Below, one piece after another: positions 1-7,894 of a DNA stretch of 64,000 bases. The DNA is from Pseudooceanicola sp. (GTDB taxonomy: Bacteria; Pseudomonadota; Alphaproteobacteria; Rhodobacterales; Rhodobacteraceae), in assembly GCA_002709085.1 (NCBI GenBank), contig PAPR01000053.1, positions 32,656 to 96,655 on the forward strand, written 5' to 3'. The notes below the pieces were generated by a model, which was not told where the DNA came from, did no database searches, and saw only the letters and a program-made list of their open reading frames with translations. The position numbers and the translations under genes were made by a program. Every line of letters starts with the position of its first letter. Within the stretch, counting starts at the first letter, position 1.

Positions 1-665
1 GGACCGACGCGCGAAAGCGACGCGACCTTCTCCCGAAAAGTGTAGGATGTGCCGGTCGGGGCTGCGGAGGGATCGATGCGAACCAACACGGCGACCGTGG
101 CCATGATGGTGACTGTCACCAGCAACCCCGGAATCACCCCCGCCACCAGCAGCTGTCCGACCGAAACATCGGCGATGATACCATAGAGGATAAGTGCCAC
201 GGAGGGTGGAATCAGCATCGCAAGCGTGCCCGAGATCGCGACAACCCCGCTCGCCAGTTTGGGGTCATAGCCTTCGTCGATCATTGCTGGAATGGAGGTC
301 GAGGCGAGCGTCGCCGCCGCTGCCGTGCTCGATCCGGAAATCGCCCCAAAGCCGGCCCCGGCGACAGCCGTCGCCATCGCCAGGCCGCCGCGCAACCGGC
401 CGACCCAGATGGAGGCCGCGCGAAACAGATCCTGGGCGACACCTGAAATGATCACGAACTCGGCCATCAGGATGAACATCGGGATGGTTACGATTTCATA
501 GGAATTCGCTGTGCTCAGCGGGGTGGTCTTGAGGATACCGGCCAGCACCGTCATCCCGCCGAACATATACAGCCCCAGCGAACCCGAGATTGCCATCGAA
601 AGCGCGACGGGCAGGCCGATCACGAGCAGCGCAAGCAGAAGCGCGATAACCAGAACCACGGTCAC
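1..665 (-). CDS. dctM: TRAP transporter large permease (DctM family), truncated by window edge
   Basis: Large membrane subunit of a TRAP transporter, which imports an organic acid using an ion gradient. About 221 codons are visible and the C-terminal half lies beyond base 1. The start is a GTG at 665-663 that overlaps the dctQ stop (GTGA, 665-662), the usual coupling in these operons. The visible part is hydrophobic and carries the DctM hallmark GFGAISGSSTAAAATLAS. It is clearly related to the DctM at 57550-58839, which has GFGAVSGSSTAATATMA at the same place. The family is certain; the substrate is unknown. Confidence 0.88.
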   Translation of the reverse strand, partial: MTVVLVIALLLALLVIGLPVALSMAISGSLGLYMFGGMTVLAGILKTTPLSTANSYEIVTIPMFILMAEFVIISGVAQDLFRAASIWVGRLRGGLAMATAVAGAGFGAISGSSTAAAATLASTSIPAMIDEGYDPKLASGVVAISGTLAMLIPPSVALILYGIIADVSVGQLLVAGVIPGLLVTVTIMATVAVLVRIDPSAAPTGTSYTFREKVASLSRVG

Positions 666-1267
666 AGGGCGGCCCCCTTTGCGGGTTTCGAAGTTTCGGG
701 AAGTGGCGGCATTTCGACCAGATCATGTTGCGAAAAGATCGAAAGCCCGTGCCCGACCGCGCGATATATCAGCCGCAGTGTCAGCACCGCAGTGCCAATC
801 GTTACAATCAGATAGGCGGGCCAGGTCAGCCATGGGACGAGCGCTGCAATCCGGTCCTGGGCCGCAAAAGCGCTGTGGAAACGACCCCAGGCCTCGATTC
901 CGATCAGCGCCATCACCAGGGTACCGGCCGCATAGCCGATGGTGAGCCCCAGATGCCTTACCCGCCGCGGCAGCGCGCTGCGGAACAGGTCGATGGCTAC
1001 GTGACCGTGGTGGTGCAACGTGTCGGGCAGGATCAGAAAGAACATGGCCACCATGAGGTAGAGACCGATCAGGTCATAGGACCAGCCCAGCGGGCTCGAC
1101 AAGATGTAGCGCATCGCGACGTCCACCACGATGATCATCATGATCGCTGCCATGGATATGCTAGCCAATGCTGCCAGCACCGTTTCCAATCTGGCCAGAC
1201 TGCGTGAAATCGCCATCATTGTCCGGCTAGCAGGCGCGGCCTCATCCCGAGGCTTCGTTCGCATCAT
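662..1267 (-). CDS. dctQ: TRAP transporter small permease (DctQ family)
   Basis: Small membrane subunit that holds the TRAP permease together. I place the start at the first ATG of an ATGATG pair at 1267, because a strong AGGGGGG ribosome site lies just upstream at about 1271-1278. The longer frame to 1297 has no such site. The 201 residues contain four predicted membrane helices, beginning near LAALASISMAAIMMIIVVDV, and an RYI segment after the first, typical of DctQ. It is coupled to dctM by a 4-base overlap. No binding protein lies upstream of it: the next gene runs the other way, so its DctP partner must be beyond base 1 or elsewhere. Confidence 0.85.
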   Translation of the reverse strand: MMRTKPRDEAAPASRTMMAISRSLARLETVLAALASISMAAIMMIIVVDVAMRYILSSPLGWSYDLIGLYLMVAMFFLILPDTLHHHGHVAIDLFRSALPRRVRHLGLTIGYAAGTLVMALIGIEAWGRFHSAFAAQDRIAALVPWLTWPAYLIVTIGTAVLTLRLIYRAVGHGLSIFSQHDLVEMPPLPETSKPAKGAAL

Positions 1268-1407
1268 AAATCCCCCCTGGCGGCGGTCCAAGCTCATGAC
1301 ACGCGCTCTGATTCTTCGACCGAACGCACGTCAGGACCATCTCGCCTCGTCGCCAAGCCTAGCGAGACCCTCTTGCGTGTCAACGGTTTATGTGTGTAAA
1401 ATCTGGT

Positions 1408-1425
1408 AAACTATACTATTAGTTT
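1408..1425. promoter_or_regulatory. Candidate operator/promoter, AAACTA-N6-TAGTTT
   Basis: Perfect 6-base arms (1408-1413 and 1420-1425) around a 6-base spacer, in the 198-base divergent region between dctQ and the CoA-transferase. A -10-like TATACT (1412-1417) sits inside it. The GntR regulator encoded at 2734 is the obvious candidate ligand. The first 11 bases, AAACTATACTA, recur exactly on the minus strand at 11284-11274 upstream of the crotonase gene. The role is inferred. Confidence 0.4.
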
Positions 1426-1465
1426 TTGTTGCGCCGATGGCGGCAAATATGTTGGGGGAGATATC

Positions 1466-2737
1466 ATGTTCAATATGCTCGACGGCGTGCGTGTCGTGGA
1501 ACTGGGCCATATTCTTCTCGCGCCCTATGCGGCCCAATTCCTGGGTGACTTCGGTGCGGATGTCATCAAGGTAGAGGCCCCGGATGGCGACTACTACCGG
1601 CGGCTCGGGGTCTCGCGCAAACCGGGCATGACCTCCCAGTGGATGGCGGTGAACCGCAACAAACGCAGCATCGCCCTCGACCTCAAGTCCAGCGAAGGGC
1701 GTGCGGTCCTGCTGGAAATGTTGAGTAAGGCGGACCTTGTTGTCCACAACATGCGGGTCCCCGCGATTGAGCGGCTGGGTCTTGGTTATGACGCCGTACG
1801 CGAAGTCAATCCGCGCATCGTCTATTGTGCGGCGATCGGGTTCGGGCAGGCCGGACCCTATGCCGACCTGCCGGCTTTTGACGACCTGATCCAGGCTCGC
1901 TCGGGACTGGCAGAGGCCAATGGGCGCAACGCCGGTGCCCCGGCCTTTGTGCCGATGGTGGCTGCGGACAAGATCACCGGGCTGGCCCTGGGTCAGGCGA
2001 TGCTGGCCGGCCTCTATCGTCAGCGCGCCACCGGCGAGGGCTGCTATATCGAGACGCCGATGTTCGAAACCATGGCCTCCGTGATGTTGAGCCAGCATTT
2101 CGGCGGCGCGGCCTATCGCCCGCCGGAGGGCGACTTTGGCTATGCCCGTGTGATGAGTCCCTTCCGCAAGCCTGCGCCGACCAGCGATGGCTTTATCGCC
2201 CACGGGATTTACAAATTTGACCAATGGCAGCGTTTCTTGCGGGCAGTCGGTTTCGATGAGGTCGTGGACGGTCCGATGATGACGGACGCTATTACCGCGC
2301 AGCGACACTTCCCCGAGCTTTATGAAATCACGGTCACGCAGATCCTGCCCCAGCGGACCACGGCGGAATGGCAGACCCTGTTTGATTCCCTCGACATTCC
2401 CAATGCTCCGGTGGTGGCGATGGAGGATCTGCCCGATGACCCGCATATCAGCGCGGTCGGGTTGATCGAGGATTATGACCATCCCCAGCAAGGGCCGATG
2501 CGCCGTGTCCGCAGCCCTTATACGATGCGCGGCGTCGAAACCGGCCCCGACAAGGCAGCACCGGCGCTCGGCGCGCAGGGCGCCCAGATTCTGGAAGAGT
2601 TCGGCTTTGGGACTGATAAGGTGGCGCAATTGATCAAAGCTGGTGTTCTTGCGCAACCGGACAACGCAGGAACGCCGTCCGCCGAGGACCAGCAGGCGGA
2701 AACAGGGCGCGGCTCTGGGGACAGGGACCGGTCTTGA
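1466..2737 (+). CDS. Class III CoA-transferase (CaiB/BaiF family)
   Basis: Moves CoA from an acyl-CoA donor to a carboxylic acid, activating it without ATP. The 423 residues carry the family N-terminus (VRVVELGHILLAPYAAQFL, GADVIKVE, NKRSIALDL) and PAFDDLIQARSG. Asp168 in VAADKITG falls where formyl-CoA transferase has its catalytic Asp169. The start ATG follows GGGGGAGAT. It is the first gene of an operon: its stop overlaps the TTG start of the GntR regulator, and an ACAD follows. The tail after about residue 400 is polar and probably disordered. The substrate is unknown, probably the acid imported by a neighbouring TRAP system. Confidence 0.88.
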   Translation: MFNMLDGVRVVELGHILLAPYAAQFLGDFGADVIKVEAPDGDYYRRLGVSRKPGMTSQWMAVNRNKRSIALDLKSSEGRAVLLEMLSKADLVVHNMRVPAIERLGLGYDAVREVNPRIVYCAAIGFGQAGPYADLPAFDDLIQARSGLAEANGRNAGAPAFVPMVAADKITGLALGQAMLAGLYRQRATGEGCYIETPMFETMASVMLSQHFGGAAYRPPEGDFGYARVMSPFRKPAPTSDGFIAHGIYKFDQWQRFLRAVGFDEVVDGPMMTDAITAQRHFPELYEITVTQILPQRTTAEWQTLFDSLDIPNAPVVAMEDLPDDPHISAVGLIEDYDHPQQGPMRRVRSPYTMRGVETGPDKAAPALGAQGAQILEEFGFGTDKVAQLIKAGVLAQPDNAGTPSAEDQQAETGRGSGDRDRS

Positions 2738-3606
2738 CCGCCGCGCGGTCCAAGAGCGCCACCGGCGCGAAGGACAATCCGGACGCCGATCCGCTGCGGC
2801 AGCGCGACGGCATGCCCCTGTATCTAAAGCTCGTGAGTCTTTTTCGGGAAAAGATCCGCCGCGGCCAATGGCCCGCCCATAGTCAGGTGCCCATCCTGCC
2901 CGACCTGCAGGACGAATACGGCATGGCGCGCGATACGGTGCGCAAAGCGCTGGGCGTGCTGCGGGACGAGGGGCTGATCGACAGCGCGCGCGGGCGGGGC
3001 ACCTTTGTCACCGCCGCTGCCGAACGAATGGTTCATCGGGCGTCGGTCTATGACCCGCTGACACTTGGCCGTGAGGTGCGGATCGAAATTCTGTCGCGCG
3101 CGCCCTGTGCAGAGCTTCCGGACCTTGGTTGCGACTTGAGCGGGATGGATACGCCCCTGGTCCACGTGCGCAAGCGCCACCATGCCAACGCCCAGCCCTA
3201 TTCCCTGATCGATCTATGGCTGCCTCAACGCCATTTCGACATGCTACCCGAAGGGGCAGATGAGGTGCGGCTCTATTCCCAGTTGTTGCGCGACCATACA
3301 GGATTGTCGGGCCTGTCAGGCGATCAGAGGATCACCATAATCCGCGCGGACATCACGGCGGCACGGCTTCTCAAGATTTCGCTCAACGAACCGGTCGCGC
3401 ATGTGGCCTCGCGCTTGCTCGATACCAAGGGGTGTCCGGTCATGGCGCATCGCGTCCTGATCCGCAGCGACGTATTCGCCGCCGAGCGCCAGTTCGGGGA
3501 TCTCGCCACCGGCGATCCCGACACCTGGCGCCCGCACTTGGCAACAAGCCCGCCGCCGGTCGGCGAGGGCATGGACGAACGGCAATCACGACAGGAGGAG
3601 ACGTAG
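2734..3606 (+). CDS. GntR-family transcriptional regulator, HutC/UTRA type
   Basis: Ligand-responsive DNA-binding regulator. Residues about 28-94 form the GntR winged helix (MPLYLKLVSLFREKIRRG, then DTVRKALGVLRDEGLI and GRGTFV). Residues about 110-270 match a UTRA effector domain, for example HVRKRHHANAQPYSLIDLWLP. The start is TTG at 2734, inside the TTGA overlap with the CoA-transferase stop; coupling supports it despite the rare codon. Being second in a catabolic operon, it probably regulates its own operon and the divergent TRAP genes, perhaps through the palindrome at 1408-1425. The ligand is likely a pathway intermediate (inference). Confidence 0.86.
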   Translation: MTAARSKSATGAKDNPDADPLRQRDGMPLYLKLVSLFREKIRRGQWPAHSQVPILPDLQDEYGMARDTVRKALGVLRDEGLIDSARGRGTFVTAAAERMVHRASVYDPLTLGREVRIEILSRAPCAELPDLGCDLSGMDTPLVHVRKRHHANAQPYSLIDLWLPQRHFDMLPEGADEVRLYSQLLRDHTGLSGLSGDQRITIIRADITAARLLKISLNEPVAHVASRLLDTKGCPVMAHRVLIRSDVFAAERQFGDLATGDPDTWRPHLATSPPPVGEGMDERQSRQEET

Positions 3607-3609
3607 ACC

Positions 3610-4773
3610 ATGGACTATGATTTGACTGAAGAGCAACGGGCCATCCGCGACGCGGTGGCCAAGGTTTGCTCGCGTTTTGACGATAGCTATTGGCTGGAGC
3701 GTGAACGCACCGGCACCTTCCCGGACGACTTCGCAGCCGAGATCGCTCGGGGCGGTTTCTACGGCGTCACGATGGACGAGAAATATGGCGGCTCGGGTCT
3801 CGGCATCACCGAGGCTTCGCTGGTCATGCAGGAGATCGGCCGCTACGGCGCGGCGGCCAGTTCGTCCGTGCATATCAATATCTTTGGGCTGCAACCGGTC
3901 GTCGGGTTCGGTACGGAGGAACAAAAGGCGCGGATGTTGCCGCCTCTCATCCGGGGGGAGCATCGCTCCTGCTTTGGCGTGACCGAACCGGACGCCGGCC
4001 TTGATACCACGCATATCTCGACCTTTGCGCGGCGTCGTGAAGGTGGAGGATATGTGGTCAACGGGCGCAAGGTCTGGACCTCCACGGCACAGCGTGCGGA
4101 TCACATCCTGCTGGTCACACGCACTACGCCGATCGAGGAGTGCAAGCGCCCGACCGACGGTATGTCGGTGTTCTACACCGACTTCGACCGCAGCAAGATC
4201 GACGTCCATGAGATCGCCAAGATGGGCCGCAAGGCTGTTGATTCCAACGCCATTTTTATCGACGGTTTGGAAGTATCGGAAGAAGACCGCATCGGTGCCG
4301 AGGGCGAAGGGTTCAAGGTCCTGCTGCACGGGCTGAACGCCGAACGGATCATCGTCGCCGCGGCTGCGGTCGGCTTTGGCATGCATGTTCTGGAAAAGGC
4401 GGCGGCCTATGCGCGCGAACGTGTCGTCTTTGGCCGTCCGATCGGTCAGAACCAGTCGATCCAGCATCCGCTGGCCTCTGTTTGGATGCGTCTTCAGGCG
4501 GCTGAATTGATGACCTACAAGGCGGCCACACTCTACGATCAAGGCCGCCCATGCGGGCTGGAGGCGAATACCGCGCGCAACCTCGCTGGATCGGCAGCCT
4601 ACGAGGCTGCATTCCGGGCCGTGCGTACGCATGGTGGGTTTGGCTTTGCTCAGGAATACCACGTGGAAAGGTATTTTCGCGAAAGCGTTCTGAACTTCAT
4701 CGCGCCGGTCAGCGAAGAGCTGATCTTGTCCTATGTGGCCGAGAAGGCGCTTGGAATGCCCAAGTCCTACTGA
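3610..4773 (+). CDS. Acyl-CoA dehydrogenase family protein
   Basis: Flavoprotein expected to form an alpha,beta double bond in an acyl-CoA. All three ACAD domains are present in 387 residues: N-terminal helices, the beta domain with CFGVTEPDAGLDTT (121-134), and the C-terminal helical domain with FGRPIGQNQSIQHPLA. The usual catalytic segment (xEGTxE) is replaced near residues 365-371 by APVSEEL, so the standard Glu is Ala and the base must lie elsewhere. The ACAD at 16958 shares this APVSEE segment and a similar LGxPxSY C-terminus. It is third in the operon, 3 bases after GntR, and the only enzyme there besides the CoA-transferase. Confidence 0.87.
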   Translation: MDYDLTEEQRAIRDAVAKVCSRFDDSYWLERERTGTFPDDFAAEIARGGFYGVTMDEKYGGSGLGITEASLVMQEIGRYGAAASSSVHINIFGLQPVVGFGTEEQKARMLPPLIRGEHRSCFGVTEPDAGLDTTHISTFARRREGGGYVVNGRKVWTSTAQRADHILLVTRTTPIEECKRPTDGMSVFYTDFDRSKIDVHEIAKMGRKAVDSNAIFIDGLEVSEEDRIGAEGEGFKVLLHGLNAERIIVAAAAVGFGMHVLEKAAAYARERVVFGRPIGQNQSIQHPLASVWMRLQAAELMTYKAATLYDQGRPCGLEANTARNLAGSAAYEAAFRAVRTHGGFGFAQEYHVERYFRESVLNFIAPVSEELILSYVAEKALGMPKSY

Positions 4774-4841
4774 CGGGCAAAGTTGAGCACTGCCGCGAAA
4801 CGGCTCGGCGCGTTACAGCGGTAATCAAGATAGAATGAGCG

Positions 4842-4866
4842 GTGCGGGCAACGGCGTTGCCCGCAC
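4842..4866. terminator. Bidirectional hairpin between convergent genes
   Basis: Perfect 11-base stem (4842-4852 with 4856-4866) and a GGC loop, lying between the convergent ACAD and TAXI genes. There is no clear T-run on either side, so it may act as a transcript 3' end stabiliser as well as a terminator. Confidence 0.6.
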
Positions 4867-4872
4867 TAAACG

Positions 4873-5868
4873 TCACTCGGTAAAGGACGTGGTTTCGAAA
4901 CCCATCTCACCGAGGGCTGCTTCAGCTGCGGGATGCCACGGCACTGGCGGGGTCGCACCCGCTACGAAATCCTTTGTCGTGCCATCGACCACCGGATGAA
5001 CCTCACGTGCGCGATCCATGTTCGACAGGAACCGCGTCACGATTTCGGACACAGCCGCCTCGGGCAGGTCGGCGCGGGCCATGATCCAGATCGGCACACC
5101 AAAGGTATTCACGGCGTCGGTCTGCTTGGGGTAGGTGTTCGCAGGGATCGTCACGGGCACCACTGCGCCGCTCGGGTTCATTTCGATTACCGCTTTCAAC
5201 GTGTCCGGAACGACGGAAAGCCAGCGCACATCGCGGCTGGTCGCCAGATCCTGAAGCGCAGGAGCGCCAACGCCCATCACGGTCGTCAGCGCGTCGAGAT
5301 TGCCGTCTCTCAATCCGGCAACCTGTTCGGTCAGGCTGTTGGGACGACCCTCATAGTCGCCATCATTGATGTTCTCGGCTGTAAGAACCTGGCGCACGTA
5401 GGTATTCGCCGATGAGCCCGGCTCGCCCAGACCGACGCGCTTGCCGGTCAGGTCGCCAGGGTCCTGCGTGTCACTGTCGCCCATCACGATCATCTGGACC
5501 AGCGATGCGTAGATCGGCATGATGGCGCGCAGATCCTTGAAAGGTTCCGGGTACTTGCCTTCGCCGCGGTACGAGCTGTAGGCCTGACCGCCGGTGTGCA
5601 GGATCAACTGAGCCTCGTCGTTGCGCAGCAGGCGGTCGTTCTCGATCACGCCGGCGCTGGGGAACGGGGTGATCTTTATGGTCTCGCTGCCTTCGTTGGC
5701 CACCGTGGCCACGGCGACGGCGTACATGTAGCCAGTGCCACCGCTCGACGAGGTCGCGAAGCCCAATTCCTGCAGGTCAGCTGCCAGTGCGGCGGCGCTG
5801 GTCATGGTCGCGGCGGCCAGGCCCAGAAGCCCCCCCCGCAAGGTCGTCTTGATGCTTAAAGAAACCAT
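4873..5868 (-). CDS. TAXI-family TRAP transporter solute receptor
   Basis: Periplasmic binding protein that feeds the fused TRAP permease encoded next to it. It has a signal peptide (basic MVSLSIKTTLRGG, hydrophobic LLGLAAATM, cleavage near ALA-ADLQ) and the TAXI hallmark ATSSSGGTGYMYAVAVA. About 330 residues is normal for the family. Two ATGs are possible: at 5874 the GAGGAG ribosome site abuts the codon, while at 5868 the spacing is 6 bases, so I prefer 5868. It lies 35 bases after the permease gene, in the same direction. The ligand is unknown. Confidence 0.88.
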   Translation of the reverse strand: MVSLSIKTTLRGGLLGLAAATMTSAAALAADLQELGFATSSSGGTGYMYAVAVATVANEGSETIKITPFPSAGVIENDRLLRNDEAQLILHTGGQAYSSYRGEGKYPEPFKDLRAIMPIYASLVQMIVMGDSDTQDPGDLTGKRVGLGEPGSSANTYVRQVLTAENINDGDYEGRPNSLTEQVAGLRDGNLDALTTVMGVGAPALQDLATSRDVRWLSVVPDTLKAVIEMNPSGAVVPVTIPANTYPKQTDAVNTFGVPIWIMARADLPEAAVSEIVTRFLSNMDRAREVHPVVDGTTKDFVAGATPPVPWHPAAEAALGEMGFETTSFTE

Positions 5869-5903
5869 TTTCATCTCCTCTTGGTCTCACTTCGGGATCG
5901 TTT

Positions 5904-7820
5904 CTATTGGCGCGCAGAGCCGCGCGCCGTGACTGTTTCGCCCTTGCTGCGGGACAATTCGCCGATGGCTATGGCTGCTGCGATCAGCAACGCCCCGGCG
6001 ATGTCGGTGAGGTGATCCGGCGCAAAGGCCATCAAGGCACCAATCAGGAACATCGCCCGACGCAGCAGCCCGATTCTCCCGCGGAAATATCCGACCGTGG
6101 CGGCAGACAGGCCCAGGACGGCCAGACCCGAATTGACCAGCGGGACCAACAAGGCAGTGACGTCCCCCTGGAACAGAAGGCCGGGCTGGAAGACAAAGAG
6201 GTAGGGCATCAGGAAGGCGGGTAGGGCGATGCGCAGCGATGTGAACGATGTTTGCAGCGGCGCGGACCCGGCAATCCCGGCGGCGGTGAACGAGCCGAGC
6301 GCGACCGGCGGCGTAATTGCCGACAGCGTGCCGAAATAGAACACGAACATATGCGCCGCGATCGGAGGCACGCCCAGACGCACCATCACCGGCGCAATGA
6401 TCAGGGCGAGGATGATGTAGCAGGCGACGGTGGGCAATCCCATGCCGAGGATGATTGAGCTGACCATGGTCAGGATCAACAGTAGAAGCAGGGAGTTTTC
6501 GGCCGCGGCGGTCATGATCGTGGTCAGGTTCAGACCCAGCCCGGTGACTTCGACGACACCGACGATGATGCCCGCCACCGCGACGGCGACAGTGATGGGC
6601 GCGACGCTTCGCATCCCGTCAACCATGGCGTTCATCAGGGCACGCGGGCCCAGCCGGTGCCTTGGGTTCACCATGTTCATCAACAGCAGCACGGCGAGGC
6701 TGACAATGGCCGCATAGCGTGGCGAATACTGCATGAGCACCATGCCGAACAGGATACCGAGCGGCACGAGCAAAAAGATCGAGTCCTTTAGCAACTGGAC
6801 CGTCTGGCCCTTTTCGAAATCGTCGAGGCCACGCAGTTCGAGCTTGGCAGCTTCCAGATCGACGACGAAAAAGAGGTTGGTGTAATAGATCAGCGCCGGG
6901 AAAAACGCGGCCATGATTATGGTGCTGTAGCCGACCTGCAACATGTCAGCCATGATGAAGACCGCCGCGCCCATGACTGGCGGCATGATCTGACTGCCTG
7001 AGGATGCGACGGCCTCAACCGCGCCGGAAAAATGTGGCGAATAGCCCACGCGTTTCATCATTGGGATGGTGAAGGTACCGCTTGCGGCGACGTTGGCGAC
7101 GGCTGAACCCGAAACACTGCCGAGCAGCCCGCTGCCGACCACGGCGATCTTGGCCGGGCCGCCGCGCATGCGCCCGACCAGCAACTGCGACAGCCGCACA
7201 AAGGTATCTGACGCGCCGGTTGCAGCCAGAAAGGATGAGAAGACCAGAAAGTAAAGAACCACATCTGCCACCGCACCCAGCGGAACGCCTAGCACGCCCT
7301 TGGTGGTCAGGTAGTTGCCCGCCATCAGAGAGCTCCAGCTAAGCCCGCGATGGGACAGGATGTCGGGCATGGAGCGTCCGAACAAGGCATAGAGGATGAA
7401 CGCGATTGCGATAAGCGGCAGGGCAGCCCCAAAGGCGAACCAGGTCGCAATCAGCAAAGCGATCACCATGATCGACGCAAGAATGACCTCTGTCTGGCCA
7501 TAAAACCCGGCGCTTTCGGCAATGTTCTGGAAATCCACCACGATAAAGCCAGCCGTGAGCGCGCTGGCGGCCACACCCACCGCGACGAGGGTGATCAAGA
7601 GCGTGCGTTTCGCACCTGTCGCAGGGCTACGCTCGGCCAAACCGAGGAAGACAAGGCAGATCGCCGAGCCGAGCAGCACGGACCGCTGGATCAACGCCGG
7701 ATATGTCCCATACCAGGCCGTGTAGAAATAGAATGCCGCCGTGGACAGCGCGATTGCGGCGATCAAGGCGCGCAAGACGCGGCGCAATGGGTCGGACGGG
7801 GATGCGGTGTCGATCGTCAA
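5904..7820 (-). CDS. TRAP transporter fused permease (4TM/12TM, DctQM fusion)
   Basis: Single-chain TRAP permease in which the small and large membrane subunits are fused, the form that pairs with TAXI receptors. The 638 residues are almost wholly hydrophobic. The DctM core is seen in GLLGSVSGSAVANVAASG, TIPMMKRVGYSP and GMGLPTVACYIILALI. The start is TTG at 7820, preceded by GGGAGGAACAAGCT. It is followed by its TAXI receptor and preceded by the ADP-forming acyl-CoA ligase with a 74-base gap, so import and CoA activation are probably co-expressed. Confidence 0.9.
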   Translation of the reverse strand: MTIDTASPSDPLRRVLRALIAAIALSTAAFYFYTAWYGTYPALIQRSVLLGSAICLVFLGLAERSPATGAKRTLLITLVAVGVAASALTAGFIVVDFQNIAESAGFYGQTEVILASIMVIALLIATWFAFGAALPLIAIAFILYALFGRSMPDILSHRGLSWSSLMAGNYLTTKGVLGVPLGAVADVVLYFLVFSSFLAATGASDTFVRLSQLLVGRMRGGPAKIAVVGSGLLGSVSGSAVANVAASGTFTIPMMKRVGYSPHFSGAVEAVASSGSQIMPPVMGAAVFIMADMLQVGYSTIIMAAFFPALIYYTNLFFVVDLEAAKLELRGLDDFEKGQTVQLLKDSIFLLVPLGILFGMVLMQYSPRYAAIVSLAVLLLMNMVNPRHRLGPRALMNAMVDGMRSVAPITVAVAVAGIIVGVVEVTGLGLNLTTIMTAAAENSLLLLLILTMVSSIILGMGLPTVACYIILALIIAPVMVRLGVPPIAAHMFVFYFGTLSAITPPVALGSFTAAGIAGSAPLQTSFTSLRIALPAFLMPYLFVFQPGLLFQGDVTALLVPLVNSGLAVLGLSAATVGYFRGRIGLLRRAMFLIGALMAFAPDHLTDIAGALLIAAAIAIGELSRSKGETVTARGSARQ

Positions 7821-7894
7821 AGCTTGTTCCTCCCTTCGGCCTGCAGGCGATACCCGGTGGCCGCAATTCTCAATCGAGCATTATGGTCTCAGCG

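Noticed and set aside
194..501. Two overlapping plus-strand frames (85 and 69 codons)
   Set aside because: They lie antisense to the truncated dctM, have Arg/Pro/Ser-rich low-complexity products, and have no ribosome site.
1388..2656. A 422-codon frame on the minus strand
   Set aside because: It is the mirror of the CoA-transferase gene at 1466, whose product carries clear family motifs. The mirror product has none. Long antisense frames are common in GC-rich DNA.
3586..4662. A 358-codon minus-strand frame
   Set aside because: Antisense to the ACAD at 3610; no recognisable domain.
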